Positions 1 through 10,600 of a DNA stretch of 64,000 nucleotides are shown here, one piece after another (the first letter of the stretch is position 1; every line of letters begins with the position of its first letter). The notes beneath the pieces are model-generated. The model was not told the DNA's origin. It saw only the letters and a program-made list of their open reading frames with translations, and searched no databases. Location of the stretch: assembly GCA_041906305.1 (NCBI GenBank), contig JAYRJL010000003.1, positions 434,001 through 498,000 on the forward strand, given 5' to 3'. Made by a program: the position numbers and the translations under genes. Source of the DNA: SHVZ01 sp041906305. Lineage in GTDB: Bacteria; Pseudomonadota; Alphaproteobacteria; SHVZ01.

Positions 1-1533
1 GGTCAGTACATCGCTTTCAACAAGGCGATCGTGCGCGATGCCAAAGGAAAATTTCCGAACACCGTCAACAGCTCGACCACACATGGACTGGCGTTCAAGG
101 CTTTGGCCTCACGATACTCGGGCAGCTCGGAAAAGTTGACGGGCCGCATGAACGCAAACCAGCTCGCTGAGCTGCTCGGTCTGAAGAGATGGCGCATCGA
201 CAAGGACTATGCGTTGGCGCCCCGGTCCCAAGGCTTCCTCATCCTCGAGACGATCAGGAGATTCACGCATAGCGGGGATCCCGAGCCGCTGGCCCGGCAC
301 GTTCCGACACATGGCAATCTTGTAGCGGCACCCGAGACGACTTTGGATGCCGTGCGTGACGTCGCCATCCAGGGCGCGAAGTACGTATGGGGGAAGATGA
401 AAGATCCCGCGGATGCGGTGCCCCTCGGACATGACGGCTATCTGAAGCTATGGGCTCTGGACAAGCCAAGGATCAACGGCGACTTCATCCTTCTCGACGA
501 GGCCCAGGATACCAACCCAGTCATCTTGGACGTGCTGACGAAACAAGATGCCCAGATGGTTTATGTCGGCGATCGCTATCAGCAGATCTACGAGTGGCGC
601 GGTGCGGTGAACGCCATGAACGAGATAGAGACCGACAGCACCACCTTCCTCACGACATCTTTCCGGTTCGGTTCGGAGATCGCGCAAGCCGCATCGCGCA
701 TTCTCTCCATGCTCGGTGAGCCTCGGCCCGTCCAGGGCAATCCGGCTGTGGAAAGCCGGATAGGTCCGATAGCCGCGTCGACGATCCTGGCTCGGACGAA
801 TGCCTCGACGATCACCGCGGTTATCGATGCCTTGGATGCGAACAGGAAGCCGCATCTCGTCGGCGGCAATGGCGAGCTGATCGAGATGCTGAAGGGCGTT
901 CAGCACCTCAAGGCGAACGAGTCCAGCAATATCCCCGAGTTCTTCGGTTTCGAGAGCTGGAAGGACGTCGTGGAGTTTGCGCGTAGCGGCGAAGGGTCTC
1001 ATCTTCAGACGTTCGTCAATCTCGTCGAAGAGCGTGGCGAGCGGCAGTTGATGTGGGCGTTGAATCGCACCGTCCAAGAGGACGTGGCCGATCTGACGAT
1101 CTCGACGGTGCATAAGGCGAAGGGGCGAGAGTGGAAGACCGTCCGCCTCATGGATGACTTCTTGCCAAGTCGGCCAAAGCGGCAACGGAATGATGAGGAC
1201 GGGCCGCGGCCGGCGAATGCGCAGGACCCGGCCGAGCTTCGGCTCCTCTATGTTGCGATAACGCGGGCTCGGACAGGGATCGAGATACCGACCTCGGCGC
1301 TGCAGGCCATCGGGCTTTCAGAGAAGGGTGCCTCCTCCGCTCCCGGACCGCGTCCTCAACCAGCGGCACGTAGCGCCAAGCCCGCTCAAGCCCCACCCCA
1401 GCCGCCTTGGTCTCCACCAAAAGACTGGAAGGCAAAGGCACCAGCGCCGGGAGAGAGCCGGACGACCAATCAAAAGGAAAGCGATACGCCTTCGCCGAAG
1501 CGTGGCTTTTGGCAGCGGATTTTCGGTCGATAG
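1..1533 (+). CDS. UvrD/Rep-like SF1 DNA helicase (5' end outside window)
   Basis: The frame is open from the first base and reads YIAFNKAIVRDA, the motif Ia region of UvrD-like helicases, so the Walker A segment lies upstream of the window. Visible motifs: motif II LLDEAQD, motif III GDRYQQIYEWRGA, motif IV TTSFRFGSEIA, motif V STVHKAKGREW, motif VI LLYVAITRAR. No nuclease domain follows; the protein ends in a Pro/Ala-rich tail and a basic aromatic end, KRGFWQRIFGR. About 200 bases downstream on the same strand is an OLD-family ATPase/TOPRIM gene. UvrD-type helicases paired with OLD nucleases occur in Gabija (GajB with GajA) and class 2 OLD loci, but there the nuclease gene normally comes first. 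Helicase identity is firm; the defence role is inferred. Confidence 0.9.
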   Translation, partial: GQYIAFNKAIVRDAKGKFPNTVNSSTTHGLAFKALASRYSGSSEKLTGRMNANQLAELLGLKRWRIDKDYALAPRSQGFLILETIRRFTHSGDPEPLARHVPTHGNLVAAPETTLDAVRDVAIQGAKYVWGKMKDPADAVPLGHDGYLKLWALDKPRINGDFILLDEAQDTNPVILDVLTKQDAQMVYVGDRYQQIYEWRGAVNAMNEIETDSTTFLTTSFRFGSEIAQAASRILSMLGEPRPVQGNPAVESRIGPIAASTILARTNASTITAVIDALDANRKPHLVGGNGELIEMLKGVQHLKANESSNIPEFFGFESWKDVVEFARSGEGSHLQTFVNLVEERGERQLMWALNRTVQEDVADLTISTVHKAKGREWKTVRLMDDFLPSRPKRQRNDEDGPRPANAQDPAELRLLYVAITRARTGIEIPTSALQAIGLSEKGASSAPGPRPQPAARSAKPAQAPPQPPWSPPKDWKAKAPAPGESRTTNQKESDTPSPKRGFWQRIFGR

Positions 1534-1741
1534 CTCTTGGCTAGCGACGCATCGGCCATCGATTGTGGCCCGCGCCATCGGGAAGTCGGCGTTCGACCGC
1601 CGCAAATCCCCTAAGCGCGGAGCGTCGTCGGTGATCGTGCCGCTTCGACGCGCACGATCCGTTCAAAGGGCATTCGCGTAATGGTAGCAATTCTAGATCT
1701 GCCGCGCTATCAGTCCTGTCCGGCTGCTAGGGGGCGGGGTC

Positions 1742-4137
1742 ATGAAGCTCAAGACGGTCTACGCACGCTTCTACAAATCCTTCAATTTCGATCATCAGAG
1801 AAAAGCGGACCAAAGGGTCGCCGCAAAAGAGTGGGAAACGTTTCGGGGAGTCTATTATCCCTACATCGAGGTGCCGATCGAACGTGAGATCACGACGGTC
1901 GTCGGCGCCAACGAATCCGGCAAGACCCACCTGCTGAGCGCGATCAAGAAGACGATCACCGGCAAAGGGATCGAACAGCGCGACCTTTGTCGTTTCTCTC
2001 CCTTCTTCAACGTCGAAAAGGGACAGGAATGCTGGCCGCATCTCGGCGTTGCCTGGGCGGAAGTCACCCCGGACGAGGTCGAAAAGCTTCGCACTAGACT
2101 CACCGGCGGCCCTCAAACGTTCGATCGGTTTCTGATGTTCCGGGAACGGCCAGACGACCTCACGATCTATATTCCCGTGAAGGAAGGCGAGTATCACATC
2201 GAGCGCTTCAAGGGCGACGATGCTCAGTCGTTCGGCCAGGACATCCTTCCCCAACCCTTCGAGATCCACCCAAGCGTGGCCTTGCCGAACGCCATTCCAT
2301 TGACTTGGCTGGTGACGGATGACGCGCCGAGCAGCTCTCTCACCTCTCGCCGGGCCCATCCTCATCTGATCGACATCGCATCCAGACTCGCCGACCATTG
2401 GCAGCCGACGGAAAGGAAATTTCAGGAGAACGCTCCGGGCATCTACAGCTCGCTCTCCCCATACTTCAACCCCGGCGGCAAGCTCGACGAGATCCCCGAG
2501 GACGAAGAGCCTTCGACAGCCTCACTCGAACTTGCGCGTAACCTCCTGCTGCGCTTGGCGATGGTTGACCCCAACCGCGTCAAGAACCTCCAGAATGCGA
2601 CCGCAGTGAAAGAGGACGGCTATGCGAATGCGCTGGTCAACAGCATCAACGATCAGCTGGCCAAGCGACTCAATTTTCCGAAATGGTGGGTTCAGGACCG
2701 TGACTTTTCGCTGTGCGTCACCCTCCAGGTGATGGAGCTCGTCTTCACCATCAAGGATCGGACAGGCACCGATTACTCGTTCAAGGAACGCAGCAACGGG
2801 CTCAGATACTTTCTCTCGTATCTAATCCAGTCCCAGGCTCGCGAACGCCTCAAGGACCGCCCTGAGATCCTGCTGATGGACGAGCCTGACGCCTTTCTTT
2901 CAGCCGAAGGCCAGCAGGACCTTCTGAAGATCTTCGACGATTGCGCCCGCCCGAGCGGGGACGTCGCACCTGTCCAGGTCGTCTTCGTGACGCACTCGCC
3001 CTTTCTCATCGACAAGAACCATGCCGAGCGGATCAGGGTGCTCGAAAAGGGGAAGAGCATCGATGGCACGCGGGTCATCAGGAACGCGTCCCAGAACCAC
3101 TACGAGCCGCTCCGCTCCGCCTTCGGTGCCTATGTCGGCGAGACTGCCTTCATCGGTGCCTGCAACCTGCTTCTCGAAGGCGTCGCCGATCAGGTATTGC
3201 TCGCGGGTGCGGCTCGGCTCACGCGGAACCTGACGTCATCAGAGTACGAGACACTGGACCTCAATCGCCTCGTGCTCGTCCCGTGCGGCTCCGCGAGCTT
3301 GGTCCCGTACATGGTTTACCTGATCCGAGGTCGCGATACCGAGAAGCCGCCGGTCATTGCACTTCTCGACGCCGACCCGGCGGGCCTAGAGGCCGCCAAT
3401 CTCATGCGTCAGGACGATGCCAAGATGAAGCGCTGATCGACAGGGATTATGTCCTTGTGTTGGGAGAGCTGGAGCTGGACGAGGCCGGTGGAACCAGGTT
3501 CATCGAGACCGAAGATCTGGTGCCGCCGGTCCTAGCGGTCGAAGCCGCCAACGTCTTTTTTCGGGAAGTGAGCGGGTTCCGCGACGTCGAGGCGTCGGCA
3601 CTGACCGTCGCGGAGCTGCAGGCGGAGCTCGACAAAGGCGCGAGGCTGTTCAAGGCGCTCAATGCCGCCGCGGCACCGAAGGATGCGCATATCGAGAAGC
3701 TCGGCTTCGCGCGCGCCGTAATCGGTGTCTGCGCCAAGGAAAACCCGTCGCCGGCGCTGCGCGACGCCATCGCTCTTTTCCTCGGGCGTACGCGCAAGCT
3801 GTTCAAGATGATCAATGCGAAGCGGCGGGACGCGGAAAGGGCCAGCCGGAAAGAGAGCGTCGGTACGCGGGTCGAGACGCAGGTCAAGAATTTCCGCCGT
3901 GACCATCCGGACCAGGCGACCAAGGAAGAGGCGCACGCCTGCCTGGAAAACATCGAGGCGGTTCTCGACGATTCCTACGAATCCGACGCCGTGCTGGCGA
4001 GGCTGGTCTACCTCCGGCGGCACTATGAGCTCGATGATCCGTCCGGCGAGCCGATCTCGAGCTTTGGCGAGTTCATTGCAGAGCTCGGACAGCTGAGGCA
4101 TGCCTTCGCCCTATCCAAGGTCGACGCTCCGGTTTAA
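1742..4137 (+). pseudogene. OLD-family ATPase/TOPRIM endonuclease, frameshifted near 3430
   Basis: The N-terminal frame (1742-3436, 564 residues) has an ABC/SMC-type ATPase: Walker A GANESGKT at residues 55-62, Walker B LLMDEPDAFLSAEG, then FVTHSPFLI. It continues into a TOPRIM domain (LLLEGVADQVLL, then LLDADPAG). A TGA at 3434 ends this frame, but the protein clearly continues in the -1 frame (QDEALIDRDYVLVLGELELDE...) to 4137, another 235 or so residues. A single missing base near 3430 restores one product of about 800 residues. No slippery heptamer is visible there, so mutation or assembly error is likelier than programmed frameshifting. Proteins of this family are DNA nucleases of anti-phage systems, often working with the UvrD-like helicase encoded just upstream. 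Confidence 0.82.
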
Positions 4138-4214
4138 GCCTCCCGCATCCCCCTCATCACTAGCTCCGCTCTGCAGGCGTTCTCTCGATACGCATATGAG
4201 CAAAGGAAATTGCG

Positions 4215-4490
4215 ATGGCGAATGAAATCGCGTTGGACGGAAAAAGAATCCGGGAACTCGCAGTGACCACGAGGGCTGCATCTAAGCGAGCGCGCGAACG
4301 TCAGAGGAAACTCGAGAAGCTAAAAGCAGACGGCAAAACCGAGATCATTGATCCGATTTCCAAGGTGCGGACGCCGATAGACGAGGAAATACAAAGAGAG
4401 AAAAGCCTAGCCGACCTTCTCAGCAAGAATGCGCGAATGTCAGACAAGGTCGCCGATGCGATACTTGGGCCAACGGAAAAGCGAAGCTAA
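4215..4490 (+). CDS. Small charged protein of unknown function (91 aa)
   Basis: A 91-residue, lysine/arginine-rich, probably all-helical protein (MANEIALDGKRIRELAVTT...). The ATG has a plausible Shine-Dalgarno sequence, AAAGGAAA, about 10 bases upstream. It follows the OLD-type gene by 77 bases on the same strand and may belong to that unit. Its stop codon overlaps the stop of the convergent minus-strand gene (bases 4487-4490). I recognise no domain. A nucleic-acid-binding or antitoxin-like accessory role would be a guess from charge and context only. Confidence 0.6.
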   Translation: MANEIALDGKRIRELAVTTRAASKRARERQRKLEKLKADGKTEIIDPISKVRTPIDEEIQREKSLADLLSKNARMSDKVADAILGPTEKRS

Positions 4491-6199
4491 GGCTGAAGAG
4501 TAGGGCGAAACTGCAAGAACCTTCGGGGATCACTCAGGAGGCCGAGGGTCAAAAGGAATGGTATCGAACTCAACGTGCTCGGCACGGTCCCGTGGGTCTC
4601 CATGAAAAGCTGTTCGAATTGTCCGCGTTGAAGAAACGCACCATGGCGTACGTTGCGCTGAGACCAAAGCCGCGCCAGTCGCCTCGTTTCTGATCCTTGA
4701 CCGATCCCAGCTTGCTGATCGAGGAAAGAATGCACTGCGTCGAAGCACTTTCGCACCGTGTCGGGTATCGCGTTTGAAAGGTCGGCATAGCCGAGCGTTT
4801 GGCAGGCGCTGGTTATGAGACGGCAAAGTTCGTCGCGCTGAGCTACCGAGCATAGCCCCTGGAAGGCGGTGCCTTCATTCCCGCCAATTCCACCAAGCTG
4901 TACTCGCAAATTTGCGAGCTTATCGAGCGCTGACATTGCGAAGCTGATCCGCGCATGAGCTGCCATGGAAAAGTTTACGGCGGCTAGGTCGGCAAACAGC
5001 AGATGGATGGCGCTGTGGGCTTGAACTTGCCGAAGGAAGTCCACTTCATTCGTTGACCCGCCAACGAAATTGCGCGGGTCAACGATGAAGGACAGCAACC
5101 GATTGAGCCCCATGACGACGAAACGAACGAAGCGCCAGATGTTTGCCTCGTCCATCTTACCAAGCCCAGATAGGCCGAGAATGTTCGATCGGTCCGCTAG
5201 TGGATCTAGGCTCATCATGAATTCCTGGGTAAAGCCGTTTACCACCTCATGATGAAACTGCCACATCGCCTCACCTTGGAAATGCCAGGCACAGTTCCCC
5301 TTGTGTATCGGCAAGGTCAAAGCCAGCGGCGTGAAGCGTGTCAGCGCATCGACGTAAGCAATGCAATCAAAGGCCGATGGCAGGACCGAGCGCATGGGTT
5401 GATGGCTGCGGAGGAGGCGCTGGGTGTCAGGTACTGAGAACTGGTGCGCCAAGAGGCCGATCTTCGCGAAGGATATATAGCTCTCAAGCAATCCGGCATC
5501 GACGGCGATCGTGGTGACAAACTTTGCCTGTAGCCGATCACGCATGATTGGAATTATTGCTTCGGGTAGCACTTTCGAGGGGCCGCTATAGGGCTCAAGT
5601 GCAAGCTTCACGGTTGCATCCGCGATATCGGTCAGAAGCCCGAAGTCTCCGGGGATCTGAAGCCGGCCGCCAGGTGGCCGCGGGATACTCTGTTGACGGA
5701 TCTCGGGCGCGATATGGCTGAAAAGCTCAGTGGCGATCTCGGCCTCCCTTCCCTCTCTTAAGGGAATCTGCCGGCCGATGGAGAGAAACGAGCGTGGCCC
5801 GAATCCGATTTCGGCACTTCTCGCGGAGACAATGATGTCCTGGCCCACCCGTGTGCCCGAAATCCTGAACTGGCTCGAGAGGTACTGATTGACGCCGTCA
5901 GAGGTCTTCGCGATGCCGGGGAACACTATGTCGGTCATGGCTGAACAGTAGCGGCAAAGCCGAAGCCGCGTTAGGGCCATCCGGTGTGTAGGGCCGCAGT
6001 GGCTTAGAGTGAAATGCAGGGCATTTAGGTGTCCGATCAGGCGCCGTCGCGCAGACTTGGCTTCCTCAATCGGAGGAATGCCATGCACCGCAAGCAAGCC
6101 CCAAACGCAGCCGTCCAACCGCCTCAACGTGGCGACCTCCTGTGACAGGTGCGTCTCGATCATGGTTAGCGCGCCGGAACTATTCGAAGCCGAGGGCAC
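4487..6199 (-). CDS. Hypothetical protein (570 aa), last gene of the minus-strand cluster
   Basis: A long intact reading frame of 570 codons beginning with GTG; an ATG at 6163 is an alternative start, and neither has a strong ribosome-binding site. I recognise no catalytic motif, signal peptide or clear membrane segment. The sequence looks like a soluble mixed alpha-helical protein, with early Cys/His residues (LSHCG, LRLCRYC) and an internal stretch rich in Trp and His. It begins 69 bases after the coiled-coil gene, in the same direction, so it is probably co-transcribed with the ClpB/radical-SAM/helicase operon. However, it lacks the 4-base overlaps seen between the other members and its composition looks less GC-rich. 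Function unknown. Confidence 0.6.
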   Translation of the reverse strand: MPSASNSSGALTMIETHLSQEVATLRRLDGCVWGLLAVHGIPPIEEAKSARRRLIGHLNALHFTLSHCGPTHRMALTRLRLCRYCSAMTDIVFPGIAKTSDGVNQYLSSQFRISGTRVGQDIIVSARSAEIGFGPRSFLSIGRQIPLREGREAEIATELFSHIAPEIRQQSIPRPPGGRLQIPGDFGLLTDIADATVKLALEPYSGPSKVLPEAIIPIMRDRLQAKFVTTIAVDAGLLESYISFAKIGLLAHQFSVPDTQRLLRSHQPMRSVLPSAFDCIAYVDALTRFTPLALTLPIHKGNCAWHFQGEAMWQFHHEVVNGFTQEFMMSLDPLADRSNILGLSGLGKMDEANIWRFVRFVVMGLNRLLSFIVDPRNFVGGSTNEVDFLRQVQAHSAIHLLFADLAAVNFSMAAHARISFAMSALDKLANLRVQLGGIGGNEGTAFQGLCSVAQRDELCRLITSACQTLGYADLSNAIPDTVRKCFDAVHSFLDQQAGIGQGSETRRLARLWSQRNVRHGAFLQRGQFEQLFMETHGTVPSTLSSIPFLLTLGLLSDPRRFLQFRPTLQP

Positions 6200-6268
6200 A
6201 AGGCCCCGCCAGGTCCAGCTGGCGAACGTGTTTTGCCGCTACCTGGAGATGGCGGAAAGGATTGTTCT

Positions 6269-7621
6269 CTAGCTTAGCTTCTGTTCCCTCAAGACCGGCG
6301 CATCCTGAGCAGTTACCGTACCGATGAGGTCGTCTGCCACCCGCTTCAGCGGCGTCGCGCCTACAGACAGAGCTCGCTCGATTACGAGATTGCTTCCCGA
6401 TGCGGCCAGCTGAGCCTGAAGCGCGCTGACGTCGCCGCACCACAGGGTCTCCGCGTCCTTGTCACGTGCCGGATCCGGACCCGCGGAGCCACTGCTGAAC
6501 GCAACCGCGCGCATCTGAAGCCGCGATGTCGACGGATCTCCAGCGAGCTCGACGCCATACAGGGGACGAGCGCTATTGCGCAGCACGACGCGCCCTTGCT
6601 GGACCCATGCGGTGGACAGACCCTCTCGCACCTCGTAGCCCAACCCGGCCAAGCTCTTAAGAATTGCGTTCCGCCTTGCTTCGGCCGCGTATGCCTTGCG
6701 CCGCGCGTCGATTGCCGCGCGCACGTCGCCGAGGATCGGCTCGGCGCCAGAGCCCAATTCCCGGATGGCTCGCCTGCGTGCGTCGAGCCCTCGATGGACC
6801 ACCGCATCCAGCGTGGCGAGCTCGGCGAGCGCCAGGTCCAGCTCCTGGACGTCCTGTTGCCTCTTCCGCGCCACGGCAGCGGCAGCCGACAGGTCAGCCA
6901 TGAGGCTGTCGAGCAGCAGGTTTCGACGCCCTGTATTGGTTTCGTCGCGTGCCCGCTCGAAACGCGCCTCGTATTCGGCGGCAGCTCCGGGACCGGCGAA
7001 CGATGCCATTTCCGCTAGGCGTCCCTCGATCTGAAGCATGATCGGATCGCTTTCGGGTCTCGGCTGAGACGCGACCCACTCGGCAATGTCTCGCCGGTCG
7101 TCGCCTGCCTTGTGACGCTGGGCAAGGGCACGCCGGGCGTCATCCGACTGGGAATGCTCGGGCGCCAGCTCCGCAAGAGCCCGTGAGATCACGGTGGGGT
7201 CGGGCTCGCCCGCGGATGCCTTCTCAAGGTCGTCCAGTAGCCCCGGATTCACCTGTCGCGACGATCGCTTGAGCGCGGACAGGAGCGCCACTGCGGACTC
7301 GCGTCGCCGGCGCATGGAGGTTCTTTCCGCGGCTGCCGCATCGGCCGCCCGCTGCAGCCGGTCCTGCTGGTCCTGCCGTAGGAACGCCTCCTCGGCGGCG
7401 GCCTCCTCTTGGACCTGCTTGAACCGGTCCGCGGCGAGGAGCCTTCGCAGGCGATCCAGCTTCGCCTCGGCGGAGGTGACCTCTTCGTCTGTCACCGTCT
7501 CGTTCCGTCGGCCGACGCGAATCCAGTCGTTCAGGGCTGCCCGGAGCCGGGCGAGTCGGCCCTCGCAGATTGATATGAGCTCGCTTCGCGTGACGATCCT
7601 GACGACCTTCGGTCCGCTCAT
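6269..7621 (-). CDS. Coiled-coil protein of the kinase-helicase operon (450 aa)
   Basis: Start chosen at ATG 7621 (MSGPKVVRIVTRSEL) because it overlaps the stop of the upstream giant gene in an ATGA arrangement. The frame is open further upstream, but that would mean a long overlap. Residues of roughly 10 to 320 are Ala/Glu/Arg/Leu-rich with heptad-like spacing (for example AEAKLDRLRRLLAADRFK), predicting long coiled coils. The last 120 or so residues look globular (AWVQQGRVVLRNSARPLYGVEL). No enzyme motif seen. The overlap implies stoichiometric production with the helicase protein, so it may be a structural, sensing or scaffold subunit of the same complex. This is inference; the family itself is not one I can name. 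Confidence 0.78.
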   Translation of the reverse strand: MSGPKVVRIVTRSELISICEGRLARLRAALNDWIRVGRRNETVTDEEVTSAEAKLDRLRRLLAADRFKQVQEEAAAEEAFLRQDQQDRLQRAADAAAAERTSMRRRRESAVALLSALKRSSRQVNPGLLDDLEKASAGEPDPTVISRALAELAPEHSQSDDARRALAQRHKAGDDRRDIAEWVASQPRPESDPIMLQIEGRLAEMASFAGPGAAAEYEARFERARDETNTGRRNLLLDSLMADLSAAAAVARKRQQDVQELDLALAELATLDAVVHRGLDARRRAIRELGSGAEPILGDVRAAIDARRKAYAAEARRNAILKSLAGLGYEVREGLSTAWVQQGRVVLRNSARPLYGVELAGDPSTSRLQMRAVAFSSGSAGPDPARDKDAETLWCGDVSALQAQLAASGSNLVIERALSVGATPLKRVADDLIGTVTAQDAPVLREQKLS

Positions 7622-10600
7622 TCTGCCGCTCCCTGCAACGCCCCCAATTCCAGGACTTCTCGAAGCCTCTGCTTTTCGCGCCCGCAGTCTTCGAACCAAT
7701 CTTTCGACGATATCCTATGAATGCGCCGATAGACCCGCTCGAGTACGCTCGGTCTCCACATCTCTCGACCGCGGCCTTTCGACAGCAGCGGATGGCGGGG
7801 CGCGTCGCACTCGATGCCGAGAGCGTAGGCGCCGGCCCCCCCGTCCTCGACGGCGAGATCGAGGCAGAAGGCACCCGCGTCGGTCACCGGGTGGGCGCGA
7901 AGGCCGAGCTGCTGGACGAAATCGCGAACCGCCTGCTGGAAGGGATCCAGCTCGACCTCCTGCGGCCGGTCGGCGTCGGGATGGGACTGCAGCCGCCTGA
8001 TAAGGGCTGCCGTGTTCTCCGCCTCGCCGCTGGATATCGTGCGCGCATACTCCATGTAGGCGTGAAGGAACTCGCGCGCGTTCGAGGCGGGGCGCCGCGT
8101 GTTCAGGAGATCGGAAATCTCCCCGATCGGCATGGATGTCACGAGGATGACTTGGCGCCGCGCCCGCGTCACGGCAACGTTGAGGCGGCGCTCTCCGCCG
8201 GTCTGTCCGAGCACGCCGAAGTTCCGGCGGAACACACCCGTGGCATTGCGGCCGAATGTCGACGAGAAGATGATGATGTCCCGCTCATCGCCCTGGACGT
8301 TCTCGACGTTCTTGACGAAGAAGCTCATGTCCTCACCGTCCTCGTACCGCTCCCGCTCCTCGGCCAACGCCGCACGGAAAGCCGTGTCAGCCTCGGCGCG
8401 GTCCTCCAGGACCTCCTCGATCGCGTCTGCCTGCTTGCGATTGAACGTGACGACGCCGATCGACCGCCGGTCGCTGCGCGGGCTCTTCCAGAGCTCCTGC
8501 AGCAGCTCGACCACTTTCCCTGCTTCGCCGAGGTTGGTTTGGTCGACATATTCTCCGCCGGCATGGATGACCTCGATCGGCCTGGACCGCCTTATCTCGC
8601 CCTCAGGGTGACGAACCGGCACACTCAGCTTCGAGCCGTAGAAGGCGGCGTTGGAGAATTGGATCAGCTCGCGATAGGCGGATCGGTAGTGAATCTGCAA
8701 GGTCCGGGTCGGCAATACCGTCTTCGCCAGCTGCAGCAGGTCGGGGCAGTCCTTGATCTCGCGCCTGTTCCAAGACTCGACCGCTTCGTTGCGCAGCTCG
8801 CCGGCTTCGTCGTCATCCTCGCCGGAAATGTCGGCCTCGTCGTTCTCGACCTTGCTCGTGAAGAAGCTCGTGGGCGGCATCTGCTTCTCGTCGCCGCTGA
8901 CGACGACGCGCCGGCTTCGGAACAGGCTGGGCAGGGCGTACTCGATTGGGATCTGAGATGCCTCGTCATAGACCACGGTCTCGAACAGCGCCGGCCGCAT
9001 CGGCAGGACGCGGCTGGCGACATCGGGGTTCATCAGCCACACCGGGCGCAGAGTCATGAGCCCGAGATCGATCCCTTCCTCGACGAATTCGCGCAGGCGC
9101 CGGGTTCGGGTGCCGGCGAGCCGTGTAATTCCGTCCCAGTCCCTAGCTGGCCGAATGCTCGAGAGATCCATGTCCTCGATGAGGGCCCGGCGATTGAGGA
9201 CTCGCATCTGTTCGTCGGCCGCTGCGAGCGAACGGACCTTCGATCTGAGCTCGCTCTCGTCAGAAGCCAGGACCGGATGGCCGTTCTCCAGCCGGGCCTT
9301 CCAGGCTAGCCGCGCGTCGCGGCCGATCATGCGCCGGACTTCGGCCTCGAGCTGCTCGGCGGGGAGCCCGGCCAGCTCGCCGGCCACGCTCCTGAGCGCC
9401 GCAAACGTCCGGAGAACCATTGGCGAGAGCTCTGCGGCGCGCGTCCTGAACCGCTGATAGGCCGCCAAGGTGGGGAGGGCGTCCGAGAATTCCTGGGCAG
9501 GCCACCATGAGGGTCCATTGCTTCGGATCGCGCTGCGGCGTTCGCTGATCCAGTCGGCGGAGAACCAGGTCTCGAGCCTTTCGAGCGCGGCAAGGCTCCG
9601 GGCGTTCGCCTCGTGCCGATCGCAGCTTTGACGCTGCGCGTCGAGAAAGTCCCGAACCGCCTCCTCACGGGCCATGCGAGCCATTGCGAACGCATCCTGC
9701 GGCCGGGGATTTTCGCCCAGCCGCCTGGCGGTTTCATGCGACTGGACCAGTTCGGTCCGAAGTGCGCGCGCCTTGTTCGCGAGGCTTTCCGGCGCAAGCA
9801 GCTCGAGCGGATCTCGAGGCTCGCCCAGTGCCTGGGTCAGCCTTGTCAGTTCCCGGCGCAAGGGGCGGATTGCGCACTCGTACTGAAGCACCTGTCGCAA
9901 AGGCGCGGTGGGCGCAAGGCGGTTGCCGGTCAGGAACTTCCGGTACCGGCGCGACTTCGCCCAGCGGGCCGGCGACAGCCGCCCGAAAAAGCCGCGCGGT
10001 GCCGCGAGCTCCTCTGCCAGGTCCTTCGTCGCAGTCAGGTCGTGATCAGGAAGCAAAGCGCAGACCTCGACCGCAAGGTGGTCATCGGGCGGAGGCGCAA
10101 GTGATGCCAGCGCGTCGATCAGTATCGAGAGGCTTGCCAGATTTGCGGGCTCTTGGCGCACGGCATCCTTATCGATCAGCAGGGGGAGCCACCTTGCGAG
10201 GCGGGTTCGCGACGCCTCTGTGGCACCGAGCAGATGGTCCGGATAACGGCGGTGCCACTCACGAAACGGGCGGGAATCGTCGATCGGAAACGCACGCGGC
10301 GTACGGTCGATCACGGCCGCGCGATCCTGTTCGGCGCGGACGAACGCGTCGAGATCCTCCCTGAAAGAGTCCAGGGCGTCCCGGTCGCCTGCGAATGTCT
10401 TCAGGACCGCAAGCGGGCTGCTCTCATAGCGGGCCGACAGCCATAGCCTGGCGAGTGGCCCACATGTTTCCTGCAGATTGGCGACCTCGCCGACATCCGC
10501 ATCCGCCAGAAGCCGTCTCAGCTCGCGCGAGGAGATCGCAGGCCGCTCCGGGGTATCGAAACCGATCAGGTCGGCCATGATCTGGCGATAGCTGAGCCCG

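Noticed and set aside
3400..3450. Programmed -1 frameshift in the OLD-type gene
   Set aside because: No X-XXY-YYZ slippery heptamer and no obvious downstream stem-loop at the junction; a mutation or sequence error is simpler.
7717..9309. Long plus-strand open frames opposite the giant helicase gene (also at 10633-11730)
   Set aside because: They mirror GC-rich codon structure of the minus-strand gene; no recognisable domains, and the opposite strand has complete helicase and nuclease motifs.
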